Source of the DNA: Myxococcus xanthus
Lineage (GTDB): Bacteria > Myxococcota > Myxococcia > Myxococcales > Myxococcaceae
NCBI RefSeq assembly: GCF_006402735.1
Contig: NZ_CP017174.1
Coordinates: 6,056,001-6,120,000 of the forward strand
Length of the DNA stretch: 64,000 nucleotides
Reading direction: 5' to 3'
Positions 16,775 to 24,858 of this stretch are shown here, in pieces (position 1 is the first letter of the stretch; every line of letters starts with the position of its first letter). Position numbers and translations under genes: made by a program. The notes under the pieces are model-generated. The model had not been told where the DNA came from. It worked only from the letters and a program-made list of their open reading frames with translations, and made no database searches.

Positions 16775-16875
16775 AGTGCCCTCTGTCTCTAGGTCTATTT
16801 CCCATCCCCAGCACCTCCAAATTCATATTCGCCCGTCGCAGGATGGTGGCGCTGCCACAGCACTTCAACAGTTAG

Positions 16876-18201
16876 CTAGTATGAAGTGAGCACAAACGAC
16901 CCATCATCCTGAATCAGCCCAACAGAAATCTTGGCGCTCACGACAGACTCCCTCAACGTCTGAAGAGGGGCCTCACTAAACTCTGCCGCCATCGGATGGT
17001 CAAACACAAGGACCACCCTAACATCATCGGAGAAGAGCAGGCCCTCTTCGGCCGCATCCAACAGCCCCCGAACGCCTTCCCATGTCGCCACATTGCTGAA
17101 ATACTCAACAATCACATTTTGATACGAACCATCCTTTCGCCGCACAAACATCGTGATCCGCTTTTCCAATCGAACAAAACTTTCAATACTTTGCACATCC
17201 GGCTGCTTGAGAACCCACGCCTGAATTGCCTGCGAGACCACTTCAATCTTCCCCATCCGCGCCCGGCGTCGAATTCTGCGTACTTTAGACTCATCCACCG
17301 TTGGAGTAGCTTCCTTGCTCTTAACTTCAGCGACAACCTCCTTGGGCGCTCCGAACATCCCCAACACTGTCGCAAGATCAACAATATGAATATTCCTGCC
17401 ACCCGTAGCATGCCGATACTCTTCAATCAGCTCAAACCGAGGATAGAGCGGGACATTCTCGCTCTGAATCCACCAATCAGACTTACGGTCCGCAGAAACG
17501 AAAATCGCATCCACATCCCGGCTTTTTCCGGTTTCGAGAATTGTACTCCAAATCAGATAGTCGCCTACGCCTCGATCTGTTTTTCCCTTGTCCTTAAATC
17601 CCGGCGGTAAATTATGAGCATATCGCCGTTCCAGTTCCATGGCTATTTCGCGCTCGCTTAGATTGCCATACTCCAGAACAACCCCAGACCCGAAGAGCTC
17701 TTGATAGAGGGCGCTCACGGGGTCATTCCAATGCCATCCTTTAATTTCTTCAAGCAGTGAGTCGATGGCACGATTGTGTTCTCTGACTTTCGCCTGAAGC
17801 TCCGCCTCTAGCTTCTTCATTCCCTTATACTGAGACGAATTCTCTAGCAGAGGATATGTAGCATCTGCCAGTCCGTTCATGCGTCTTCTGTTGATCTGTT
17901 GATATATCTCCTTGAGCTTCTCTGAGCGATTTTTTGCAAATTCGCGAGCAACCTGCCCGGGAACAACAAGTCTCTTCTCAGAGATCAACTTCCTATAGAC
18001 CCTCTCAATTTCAACAAGGCTTTCCTTGCCCGTATTGAATGGAACCAACAGAACGTTCGTGTCAAGAACAACGATTGCGGTTGGCTTAATATCTCCTAGA
18101 GACTTGGGACGAAACGAGAAGATTGATTCTGGATCTTTATATACTGAACTCAGAACGAGAATTTCTTTACCTGGAGAGGCGTCGCTCTTGTCGTTGGCCA
18201 T
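16876..18201 (-). CDS. PIN-like domain protein, copy A cargo
   Basis: The 441-residue product shows a PIN-like nuclease pattern near the N-terminus: VVLDTNVLLVPF (about 43) with its first catalytic Asp, then VPGQVAREFAKNRSEKLKE, and a later acidic GVGDYLIWSTILE plus DAIFVSADRKSDWW. This is the arrangement of the PIN_8 (DUF4935-like) group. The C-terminal ~200 residues are uncharacterised. Codon use is much AT-richer than the phage backbone, indicating recent acquisition. It occupies the helicase/ssDNA-binding-gene junction, where copy B has a Cry-like gene. A role as an RNase in phage or host defence is inference. I used the ATG at 18201. Confidence 0.7.
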   Translation of the reverse strand: MANDKSDASPGKEILVLSSVYKDPESIFSFRPKSLGDIKPTAIVVLDTNVLLVPFNTGKESLVEIERVYRKLISEKRLVVPGQVAREFAKNRSEKLKEIYQQINRRRMNGLADATYPLLENSSQYKGMKKLEAELQAKVREHNRAIDSLLEEIKGWHWNDPVSALYQELFGSGVVLEYGNLSEREIAMELERRYAHNLPPGFKDKGKTDRGVGDYLIWSTILETGKSRDVDAIFVSADRKSDWWIQSENVPLYPRFELIEEYRHATGGRNIHIVDLATVLGMFGAPKEVVAEVKSKEATPTVDESKVRRIRRRARMGKIEVVSQAIQAWVLKQPDVQSIESFVRLEKRITMFVRRKDGSYQNVIVEYFSNVATWEGVRGLLDAAEEGLLFSDDVRVVLVFDHPMAAEFSEAPLQTLRESVVSAKISVGLIQDDGSFVLTSY

Positions 18202-18299
18202 GCCGGCCAATTTGCCAGATTCGACGGCGGCCGCATAGGCAATGGGCCTTGTTGGGTCGCGCAAGACCCGGCCAGTCCGTTGCCGATACGCCCTTGGGT

Positions 18300-18328
18300 G
18301 GGCCACGCTTAGAATCCGCATGCATTTA
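18300..18328 (+). promoter_or_regulatory. Phage promoter-like element P9 (ssDNA-binding candidate)
   Basis: GGGCCA, 17 bp, CATTTA. A 5' leader of about 50 bases follows, in which ACGTGGG (18328-18334) can pair with CCCACGT (18375-18381) just before the gene's ATG at 18386. The whole leader is conserved in copy B. Confidence 0.65.
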
Positions 18329-18385
18329 CGTGGGGTCAGCACACTTCGCCGCTGACGCAACCCAAGCCGAAGGGCCCACGTAACC

Positions 18386-18916
18386 ATGAACAACGCACTG
18401 ACGAAGATTGCCACCGCGCAGGCTGCGGCTGGCGGACGCTACCCGCGCTTCGGTCGCTACCTGCTCGAAGTCGAGGTCATCCGCACGAAGGAGGGCTTCA
18501 AGGGCGACTCTGCCATCGCCGAGCTGAAGGTTCGCGAGTCTGAGCCCCTCGCGGGTGGCGAGACTCCGAGCCGACCGGGCGAGACAGTCGACTACGTCGA
18601 GAACCTGAGCGACCAGAAGAAGGGCGGCGGCGGGCGCTTTAAGTCCTTCCTGATGACGCTCGTGGGCGCCGACGAGTACGAGTTCGCCAACCCGGCCGCG
18701 CTGAAGAAGTTCTTCGACGAGCGACAGGCGGGCACCCACCTTCTGATTCGCTGCGAGGTCTTCCCGAAGCAGCTCCCCGCGAAGGAGGGCCACGCCGGGA
18801 AGGTCATCAGCGGCTATCGCTGGTCGCACGTCGAGATGAACGACGAGCAGCTCGCCCAGGCCGAGCACGCGCGCAAGGCGAGCAAGCTCCCCGCGCTCAC
18901 CGACGCCCTCGCCTGA
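18386..18916 (+). CDS. Conserved phage protein, candidate ssDNA-binding protein, copy A
   Basis: The 176-residue product has a mixed-beta N-terminal part (GRYLLEVEVIRTKEGFKGDS) with an acidic Ala/Leu-rich C-terminus. Its position directly before the family A polymerase gene is where phage single-strand binding (gp2.5-like) proteins often lie. No diagnostic motif was seen, so the role is inference. A GAAGGG ribosome-binding site lies upstream of the ATG. Copy B (62550-63080) is nearly identical, and a decayed paralogue lies at 62133-62349. Confidence 0.6.
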   Translation: MNNALTKIATAQAAAGGRYPRFGRYLLEVEVIRTKEGFKGDSAIAELKVRESEPLAGGETPSRPGETVDYVENLSDQKKGGGGRFKSFLMTLVGADEYEFANPAALKKFFDERQAGTHLLIRCEVFPKQLPAKEGHAGKVISGYRWSHVEMNDEQLAQAEHARKASKLPALTDALA

Positions 18917-18999
18917 TTCCGGGCGGCGACTGACGGCGCGCTTCCGTCGGCGGCTGGCCCACGACACGGGCCGCTTTCCCATTCCCAAAGGCAGCCTTC

Positions 19000-21009
19000 A
19001 TGAATGTCTGGTCCTTCGACACGGAAACGTGGCTGATTCAGCCCGGCTTGCTCGCGCCCCCTCTCGTGTGCGGCAGCATCGCGGCAGCAGCTCCAGGCAG
19101 CGAACGACTGCTGGACAAGGCCCAAGCCCGGCAGTTCTTTCGCGAGGCCATCGCCGCGCCTGACACGCACCTCGTTGGCGCAAACCTCGCCTACGACCTG
19201 GGCGTCATGGCGGCGGACGACCCGAGCCTCGTTGCGCTCATCTTCGCGGCGCTAGAAGCCGGCCGCCTGCATTGCGTCCAGGTCCGCGAAGCCCTCATCG
19301 ACATTGCCCGGGGCCTGTACGGAGTGGACCCGTCGACAGGCCGGAAGCTCGACGATGACGAAGGCGCCCGCTACCCGCTCGCGCTTCTCGTGCAGCGCCA
19401 TCTCGGGCTCGACATCAGCGAGGACAAAAAGAACCCGAAGGCATGGCGGCTTCGCTACGCGGAACTCGACGGCGTGCCTGTCGAGCGCTGGCCGACGGAA
19501 GCTGCGGAGTACCCGAAGCGTGACGCCCGCTACACGCTCGACGTCTTCTTCCGGCAGGAGGCCGTTGCCCGCGACACGCCCAACGGCGGCAACCTGCATG
19601 CCGAAGCCGAGCAGATGCGCGCCGCCTTCGCGCTCCACCTCGCTTCCATCTGGGGACTCCGAACGAACGGTGACTCGGTAGCCGTGCTGCGGGAGCGGGT
19701 GGAGCGGGAATGGAGCGAGAACCGGGCGAAGTTCCAGGCGGCGGGCATCTACCGGGCCGATGGCACCAAAGACTCAAAGCGCCTCGCGGCGCTCGTGACT
19801 GCCGCCTACGACGGACAGCCGCCCATCACCGCGCCCAGCGACCGATTCCCCGACGGCCAGGTCGCGACCGACCGCGACACGTTGCTCGGTTCGGGCGACG
19901 CGTTGCTTGAGGACTTGGGAAAGAGCGGGCGCGTCGACAAGTACAAGTCGACCTACCTGGACGTCGTCGAAGCGGGCACCTCGCTCCCCATCAATCCGCG
20001 CTTCAACGTGCTCGTCAGCACCACGCGCGTTTCGAGCGACTACCAGCAGCTCCCGCAGAAGGGCGGCATCCGAGAGGTCCACGAAGCCCGTCCCGGCTTC
20101 GTCTACTGCTCGGTCGACTACGGCGGGCTTGAGCTTCGCACCATGGCTCAGCGGGCCATCTGGGAACTCGGCTTCTCGAAGATGGCCGAAGCGCTGAACA
20201 GCGGGCTCGACGTCCACACCCTTGCCGCGGCTGAATTCCTCGGGGCGAGCTACGACGAGCTGCTTTCGAAGGTGAAGTCGAAAGAGCCCCTCGCGGTCGC
20301 CTTCCGCCAGCTCGCGAAAATTCTCAACTTCGGCAAGGGTGGCGGGATGACGGGCGGCTCGCTCGTCTACAACGCACGCGCGAAGGACCGGGTTTCCTTC
20401 TGCCTGCTGGCGAAGCGCGCAGACGTCTGCGGCGTCGAGCGCGTCGTCATCACCGTCCAGCGCAAGCCGAAGATGGTCTGCCGGGCCTGCGTCGAAGTGG
20501 CCAAGGAACTGGACACGAAGTGGCTCAACGCGTGGCCTGAGCAGCGCGAGCTACAGCAACGAGCGAAGTCGCGCACCTACGGGGGCGGGTTCGCCGATGT
20601 GATGATTCCGGGGGCCAACATCCTGCGCGGCGGGTGCGGCTACACGCAGATTCTCAACACGCCATTCCAGGGACTCGGCGCTGTCGGGTGCAAGCTCGCC
20701 ATGTGGCGCGTCAGCCGCGAGATGTACGTCGACCGCCGCTCGGCGCTCTACGGCTCGCGACTCGTCCTCATGGTGCATGACGAGCTGATTAGCGAGCTGC
20801 TCGCCAATGACGCCCAGCGGATGCACGACGCAGCCGAGCGCAAGGCGTACCTGATGCGCGAGGCGATGAAGGAGACGACTCCCGACCTGGCACCGGCAAT
20901 CGAAGCCGAGCCCGCGCTGTCCCGCATCATGTCGAAGGACGTCGCCACCGTGCGCGACAGCTCCGGGCGGCTGCTCGTCTGGGAGCCACCAACAAAGCGC
21001 GCTGCCTGA
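19000..21009 (+). CDS. Family A DNA polymerase, copy A
   Basis: The 669-residue enzyme has a 3'-5' exonuclease domain (SFDTETW at 5-11; NLAYDLGV; a Tyr-x3-Asp-like EYPKRDARYTLD) and the three polymerase motifs: A as CSVDYGGLELRTMA, B as RQLAKILNFGKGGGM, C as LMVHDELI. Between B and C lies an insertion with CLLAKRADVCG and VCRACV, a likely four-Cys zinc knuckle not typical of family A enzymes. It would replicate phage DNA. The stop TGA overlaps the -35-like box of P10. Confidence 0.9.
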   Translation: MNVWSFDTETWLIQPGLLAPPLVCGSIAAAAPGSERLLDKAQARQFFREAIAAPDTHLVGANLAYDLGVMAADDPSLVALIFAALEAGRLHCVQVREALIDIARGLYGVDPSTGRKLDDDEGARYPLALLVQRHLGLDISEDKKNPKAWRLRYAELDGVPVERWPTEAAEYPKRDARYTLDVFFRQEAVARDTPNGGNLHAEAEQMRAAFALHLASIWGLRTNGDSVAVLRERVEREWSENRAKFQAAGIYRADGTKDSKRLAALVTAAYDGQPPITAPSDRFPDGQVATDRDTLLGSGDALLEDLGKSGRVDKYKSTYLDVVEAGTSLPINPRFNVLVSTTRVSSDYQQLPQKGGIREVHEARPGFVYCSVDYGGLELRTMAQRAIWELGFSKMAEALNSGLDVHTLAAAEFLGASYDELLSKVKSKEPLAVAFRQLAKILNFGKGGGMTGGSLVYNARAKDRVSFCLLAKRADVCGVERVVITVQRKPKMVCRACVEVAKELDTKWLNAWPEQRELQQRAKSRTYGGGFADVMIPGANILRGGCGYTQILNTPFQGLGAVGCKLAMWRVSREMYVDRRSALYGSRLVLMVHDELISELLANDAQRMHDAAERKAYLMREAMKETTPDLAPAIEAEPALSRIMSKDVATVRDSSGRLLVWEPPTKRAA

Positions 21010-21036
21010 ACCACGGCCGAAATCCGCACCCATTTA
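21008..21036 (+). promoter_or_regulatory. Phage promoter-like element P10 (recombination genes)
   Basis: GAACCA, 17 bp (core GAAATCCGCACC), CATTTA. The polymerase TGA overlaps its first bases. A hairpin, TAGGGAG (21035-21041) with CTCCCTA (21050-21056), follows immediately, so any transcript would begin in a stem-loop. Confidence 0.65.
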
Positions 21037-21069
21037 GGGAGCAAACGCCCTCCCTAACAGGTGCAACGC

Positions 21070-21243
21070 ATGGCCAAGCCAACCGACGCGCTCGAACAGC
21101 TCCCGCCCACCCTCTGCCCGTATCTCGACGCCGACCTCGACGACACGGTCGCCTTCGATGTCGTCGACTTCGCCGAGCTGCGGCTGCTGTCCGCGCTGAA
21201 AGGTGAAGCGGCCTCCCCTCACCTCCTGGTGGCGGCCCGCTGA
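21070..21243 (+). CDS. Small conserved phage protein upstream of RuvC-like gene
   Basis: The 57-residue product (MAKPTDALEQLPPTLCPYLD) is acidic in its middle and has no known motif. An in-frame GTG at 21061 is an alternative start. Its TGA overlaps the ATG of the resolvase gene (TGATG), so the two are translationally coupled. Confidence 0.55.
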   Translation: MAKPTDALEQLPPTLCPYLDADLDDTVAFDVVDFAELRLLSALKGEAASPHLLVAAR

Positions 21244-21803
21244 TGCCGACGACTCGGAATCTACTGGTGGCGCTCGACCCTGGGCTTCGCGAGTGCGGCG
21301 TCGCGCTCTTCGACCTGGACTCGGGCGAGCTGCTCGCGGCGGCCATGCCCACGAATCCCGAGCGGAGGGCCCGTGGGCTTGCGGCATGGGCGACCATGGC
21401 GGGAGCAGTCGCCGCGTTCGTTTCGTCGTTCCTGGAGCCGCTCAGGGCCGCTGGCGTGGCTGTTTCCGTCACCTTCGCGAGCGAGTGCCCCCAGGTCTAC
21501 ACAGCTGGCAAATCCAAGGGCGACCCGAACGACCTGATTGAACTCGCGGGCGTCGTCGGCCGGGTTGCCGGTGGGCTCAGCGCGACGAGTGAGCGCAGCT
21601 TCCTGCCTCGCGACTGGAAGGGCACGCTCGACGGTGACGTCATGGTCGAGCGCATCAAAGCGCGCATCGGCGAGCGACCGCATGAACACCTGCGGGTGCA
21701 ACTCCCGCGCTCCCAGGACAAGCACCACAACGTTTGGGACGCCGTCGGCATCGGCCTTCACGTCGTCGGCCGACTCGCGCCCCGGAAGGTCTTCCCGAGG
21801 TAG
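21243..21803 (+). CDS. RuvC-like Holliday junction resolvase
   Basis: This 186-residue protein has the RuvC/RNase H-fold pattern: VALDPGLRECGVALFD at 9-24 with the first Asp, FASECPQVY near 80 with an acidic residue, and HNVWDAVGIGLHVV near the C-terminus with the last catalytic Asp. It likely resolves branched DNA formed during phage replication or packaging. It lies between the small coupled gene and the excisionase gene. Confidence 0.75.
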   Translation: MPTTRNLLVALDPGLRECGVALFDLDSGELLAAAMPTNPERRARGLAAWATMAGAVAAFVSSFLEPLRAAGVAVSVTFASECPQVYTAGKSKGDPNDLIELAGVVGRVAGGLSATSERSFLPRDWKGTLDGDVMVERIKARIGERPHEHLRVQLPRSQDKHHNVWDAVGIGLHVVGRLAPRKVFPR

Positions 21804-21805
21804 CC

Positions 21806-22021
21806 ATGCCCGTTACCCAAGAAGCTCCCCCTGAGTTCCTCACGGTCGACGAGGCCGCAGCACTTCTGCGCGTGAACCGAAAAACGCTCTACGAGTCGAT
21901 TCGGCTGGGTCAGGTGCCGGGCGTCGTTCGCATCGGGAAAGCGCTGCGAATCCAGCATGCCGCGCTGGTAGAGTCCCCCGCCGGGAAGGGCCGCGATTCT
22001 GCGCTTTGGAGTCGACGATGA
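21806..22021 (+). CDS. Excisionase-type helix-turn-helix protein
   Basis: The 71-residue protein has one HTH_17-type DNA-binding domain: FLTVDEAAALLRVNRKTLYE, then GQVPGVVRIGKALRIQ. This is the AlpA/excisionase pattern. It overlaps the integrase start by 4 bp (ATGA), as recombination directionality factors often do. It would bias the integrase toward excision and may also regulate it. Confidence 0.78.
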   Translation: MPVTQEAPPEFLTVDEAAALLRVNRKTLYESIRLGQVPGVVRIGKALRIQHAALVESPAGKGRDSALWSRR

Positions 22022-23238
22022 GCGCCAGGTTGCGGAAGTGGACGACGAAGGAAGGAAAGTCTGAGGAGGCGTGGCAAGTGGACTTCGTGTTTCAGCATGC
22101 GGACGGACGGAAACAGCGAGTCGTGAAGTTCTCGCCCGTCCAGACCCGTCGGGGTGCTGAGCAATACGAACGCGAGCTGCGCAGCGCCTTGCTCAACGGG
22201 ACTTTCGGAAAGGAGCAGTGCGGCGAGGAAAGCCCCATCACGCTTGCGGACTTCACTCCGCGGCTCCTCACCTACAGCGAGAACAACAACAAGCACTCAA
22301 GCGTCGACAGTAAACGACAGATTCTCAGAGACCATATCCTCCCCTTCTTCGGGAAGGTGGCGCTCGCGAACATCCGCTTGGCCGAAATCGAAGACTTCAA
22401 GGCGCACATGCGCAAGAAGAAGTCGGCTGCTCACAAGCGGAAGGACTCCGCGTCAAAGCGAGCCATCCGGAAGCGGCAGCGTAGCGAGCCCAAGCCCCTG
22501 AGTCTGAAGACCATCAACAACGTGCTGACCGTGCTTCACAAGCTCCTGACACTCGCAGAAGAGCATGGGGTCATCCGGCAGGCGCCGCGCGTAAAGCCCT
22601 TTGGGAAGCTACCGAAGCCTCCCTTCGACTTCCTGAGCTTTGAGGAAGCGGATCAGCTTCTCGCCGTCGCTGAGCCCGAATGGCGCACGTTGCTGCTCGT
22701 CGCCATCAAGACGGGGCTTCGGCAGGGAGAGCTGATCGGGCTCCAGTGGAACGACCTGACCCTCGCGCGGGGCCTGCTTCACGTTCGCAGGACCATCTGG
22801 CGCGGAATTGAGGGCTTGCCGAAGGGTGGGCGTGAACGGACGGTCGACTTGCCTGCCTCCGTGGTTGATGCGCTCAACGACCACCGGCACCGTCGGGGGC
22901 GGTTCGTCTTCTGTCAGGAGGACGGGCAGCCACTCACCAAGGGCAAGATGGCGGCACCGCTGGGTCGCGCCCTCCGGGCGGCGGGCATCACCCGCGAAGT
23001 GGGGCAAATCGGCTGGCACGATCTGCGCCATACCTACGGCAGCCATCTCGCGATGAGGGGTGTCCCGCTGAAGGTGATTCAGGAGCTGATGGGGCACGCG
23101 ACCATCGAGATGACGAATCGCTACGCCCACCTGAGCCCCGACACTCGGAGAGAGGCAGTCGCCGTTTTGGACCGGCCTCTCGCTCTGCCGTGCGACATAC
23201 GTGCAACATGGAAGGAGGCCGCTCCTAACCGCACGTAA
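22018..23238 (+). CDS. int: Tyrosine integrase of prophage A
   Basis: The 406-residue recombinase has an N-terminal arm-binding/SAM-like part (about 75-190, with a basic stretch near 137-165) and a C-terminal catalytic domain. Active-site residues are visible: Arg in KTGLRQGEL, His-x-x-Arg in WHDLRHTYGS, His in ELMGHATIEM and the nucleophile Tyr in TNRYAHLSPD. The gene ends 17 bp from the 3' end of a tRNA-Leu gene, the likely attB. The ATG at 22018, overlapping the excisionase stop, is preferred to the frame beginning at 22006. Confidence 0.92.
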   Translation: MSARLRKWTTKEGKSEEAWQVDFVFQHADGRKQRVVKFSPVQTRRGAEQYERELRSALLNGTFGKEQCGEESPITLADFTPRLLTYSENNNKHSSVDSKRQILRDHILPFFGKVALANIRLAEIEDFKAHMRKKKSAAHKRKDSASKRAIRKRQRSEPKPLSLKTINNVLTVLHKLLTLAEEHGVIRQAPRVKPFGKLPKPPFDFLSFEEADQLLAVAEPEWRTLLLVAIKTGLRQGELIGLQWNDLTLARGLLHVRRTIWRGIEGLPKGGRERTVDLPASVVDALNDHRHRRGRFVFCQEDGQPLTKGKMAAPLGRALRAAGITREVGQIGWHDLRHTYGSHLAMRGVPLKVIQELMGHATIEMTNRYAHLSPDTRREAVAVLDRPLALPCDIRATWKEAAPNRT

Positions 23239-23255
23239 TTACTGAAGAATTCAAT

Positions 23256-23340
23256 GCACGAGCCGGGGATCGAACCCGGACGGCCCTTACGGGCCAGCGG
23301 ATTTTAAGTCCGCTGCGTCTGCCAGTTCCGCCACTCGTGC
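23256..23340 (-). tRNA. tRNA-Leu (anticodon UAA), prophage attachment site candidate
   Basis: The minus strand folds as a class II tRNA: acceptor GCACGAG with CTCGTGC, a long variable arm GGCCC-GTAA-GGGCC, a GGTTCGATCC T-loop and anticodon loop CTTAAAA, giving UAA. CCA is not encoded. It reads the rare UUA codon. The integrase of prophage A ends 17 bp from its 3' end, so integration into the 3' half of this gene, with the gene restored by phage DNA, is likely. Confidence 0.93.
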
Positions 23341-23551
23341 CCAGTAAAATTGGGTGCTTACTGGTCCCAGTTGGCTCCACCTTGTTGGAAGAAAGTTGGA
23401 ACGACGGGAACGGCATCGGTCCACTACATCTCCCTTCATGAACGATGAGGGGCACTTCACTCCCAGTGGCAGCACCAATCCGGCCGGAGGATCCTGGACC
23501 GGCTCCGCGCCACCAGCAAGCCGAAAGCACCTGGGCGGGGAAGCCTTGTGG

Positions 23552-24706
23552 CTAGGACGTCGTCACGTCATCCGGGTGGCGCTTGCCGCGACCCCGAGGC
23601 GGCGTGAGCCCCAGCGCATCCAGCGCCTCTTCTGCCTGAGCCGCACGCGCCCTGAGTTCCGCAGCGGCGTCGGCCTTAGTGAAGGTACCCCCAATCCAGG
23701 CAGCCAGGTCTGCGGCCAGCTCACCGGCAGACTGGTAGCGCTCGCGGGGGGAGACCCGAAGAAGCCGGTTCAGCGTCACGCGAAGCCCCTGGGGAAGCCC
23801 CTCCGTCATCGCGTCCACGTCAGCATCCGTCAGCGTCGCGGCACGCCAAATCGCGTCCTCCACCATGGGGGACGCCCCGGCCAGCGTGGCCCGCTTGATT
23901 GCCTGAACGACTCGCCGACGCCTCTTCACGGACAATGAGCCCATGACCTCGGGCGTGATGGCATCGGGGTGGAAGAGCAGATTCTTCCCCGTCGCCATTT
24001 CGAGCAGCACCACCCCCAACATGAAGAGGTCCGAGCGCGCGTCGACGGGCCCGCCAAGCAGCATCTCAGGCGACGAATAGAAGTAGTCCCCTCGCGGGCC
24101 GCGAACAGAGGAAGCCACGCGCCCCGGCAAGTTGGACAGCGCGAGACCGAAGTCGCCGAGCCGAACCGTCCCGTCCCAGTCCATGAAGATGTGCGCGACG
24201 TCGATGGCTCGGTGAACGATGTTCAACGGGCGTCCGCTGGCATCCTTCGCCGTGTGCGCGTGCTCAAGAGCTGCCGCCACCTGCGAGCCTACGAACATCA
24301 CGAAGAGGGGCGAGAACCATCGACGGCACTCGACCACGAGCGTCAGCAGCTCGTTCAGCGAGTTCCCGGATGGATGCTCAGCGCTGACGTACCAGTAGCC
24401 CTCGACCTTGTGGAGCCCGTGGACCTTGAGGATTGCCGGGTGAGAGAGAGAGGCGGCAAGACGAACCTGCTCATCAAGCTTTGCTCGCGCCCGCCGAACC
24501 CGCCCCCCTTCCTTCTCCGATGGCGCAGGAACCGCCTTCAGCAGCACCTTTCCCCGAGGCTCCCCCGAGGAGTTTCGCAGCCGCGCCACGAAGAGGGACA
24601 TCCCATGGTGCGTCGGCCCCAAGTCCTCGCGGAACTCGTAGCCGACGCCATCCGCCGAGAAGAGAATCGCCCCTGGCGGGATCTTGAACTCGATTGCTTT
24701 CGACAT
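23552..24706 (-). CDS. Ser/Thr protein kinase-like protein, probable pseudokinase
   Basis: The 384-residue protein has a kinase fold: a Lys in KVLLKAVP, a catalytic loop reading IVHRAIDVAHIFMD and a DFG in LGDFGLALS, followed by SSPEMLLGG. The HRD Asp is Ala and the loop Asn is missing, so phosphotransfer is probably lost. The ATG at 24706 follows a GAGGGG ribosome-binding site. It is host-like, next to a second kinase, and may act as a scaffold or regulator of it. Confidence 0.75.
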   Translation of the reverse strand: MSKAIEFKIPPGAILFSADGVGYEFREDLGPTHHGMSLFVARLRNSSGEPRGKVLLKAVPAPSEKEGGRVRRARAKLDEQVRLAASLSHPAILKVHGLHKVEGYWYVSAEHPSGNSLNELLTLVVECRRWFSPLFVMFVGSQVAAALEHAHTAKDASGRPLNIVHRAIDVAHIFMDWDGTVRLGDFGLALSNLPGRVASSVRGPRGDYFYSSPEMLLGGPVDARSDLFMLGVVLLEMATGKNLLFHPDAITPEVMGSLSVKRRRRVVQAIKRATLAGASPMVEDAIWRAATLTDADVDAMTEGLPQGLRVTLNRLLRVSPRERYQSAGELAADLAAWIGGTFTKADAAAELRARAAQAEEALDALGLTPPRGRGKRHPDDVTTS

Positions 24707-24858
24707 GCCGTTTCCCCTCGTGCGCAGACTCGCGACCAACGCGGCAAGGGAAGCTACCTGCCGCATCCAGCCGAGGGAACGCCTTCACAGGTCATCAGGA
24801 CAAAACGGCTTGCTCGGCCCAATTTCGGCCTCCTACCTATTACGTCCTTTCGAGGCTC

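Noticed and set aside
23214-23238. A further promoter-like element at the end of the integrase gene (CGCACGTAATTAC)
   Set aside because: The -10-like box is TAATTA and the nearest GAGGCC is 15, not 17, bases away; no gene follows in that direction except the antisense tRNA.
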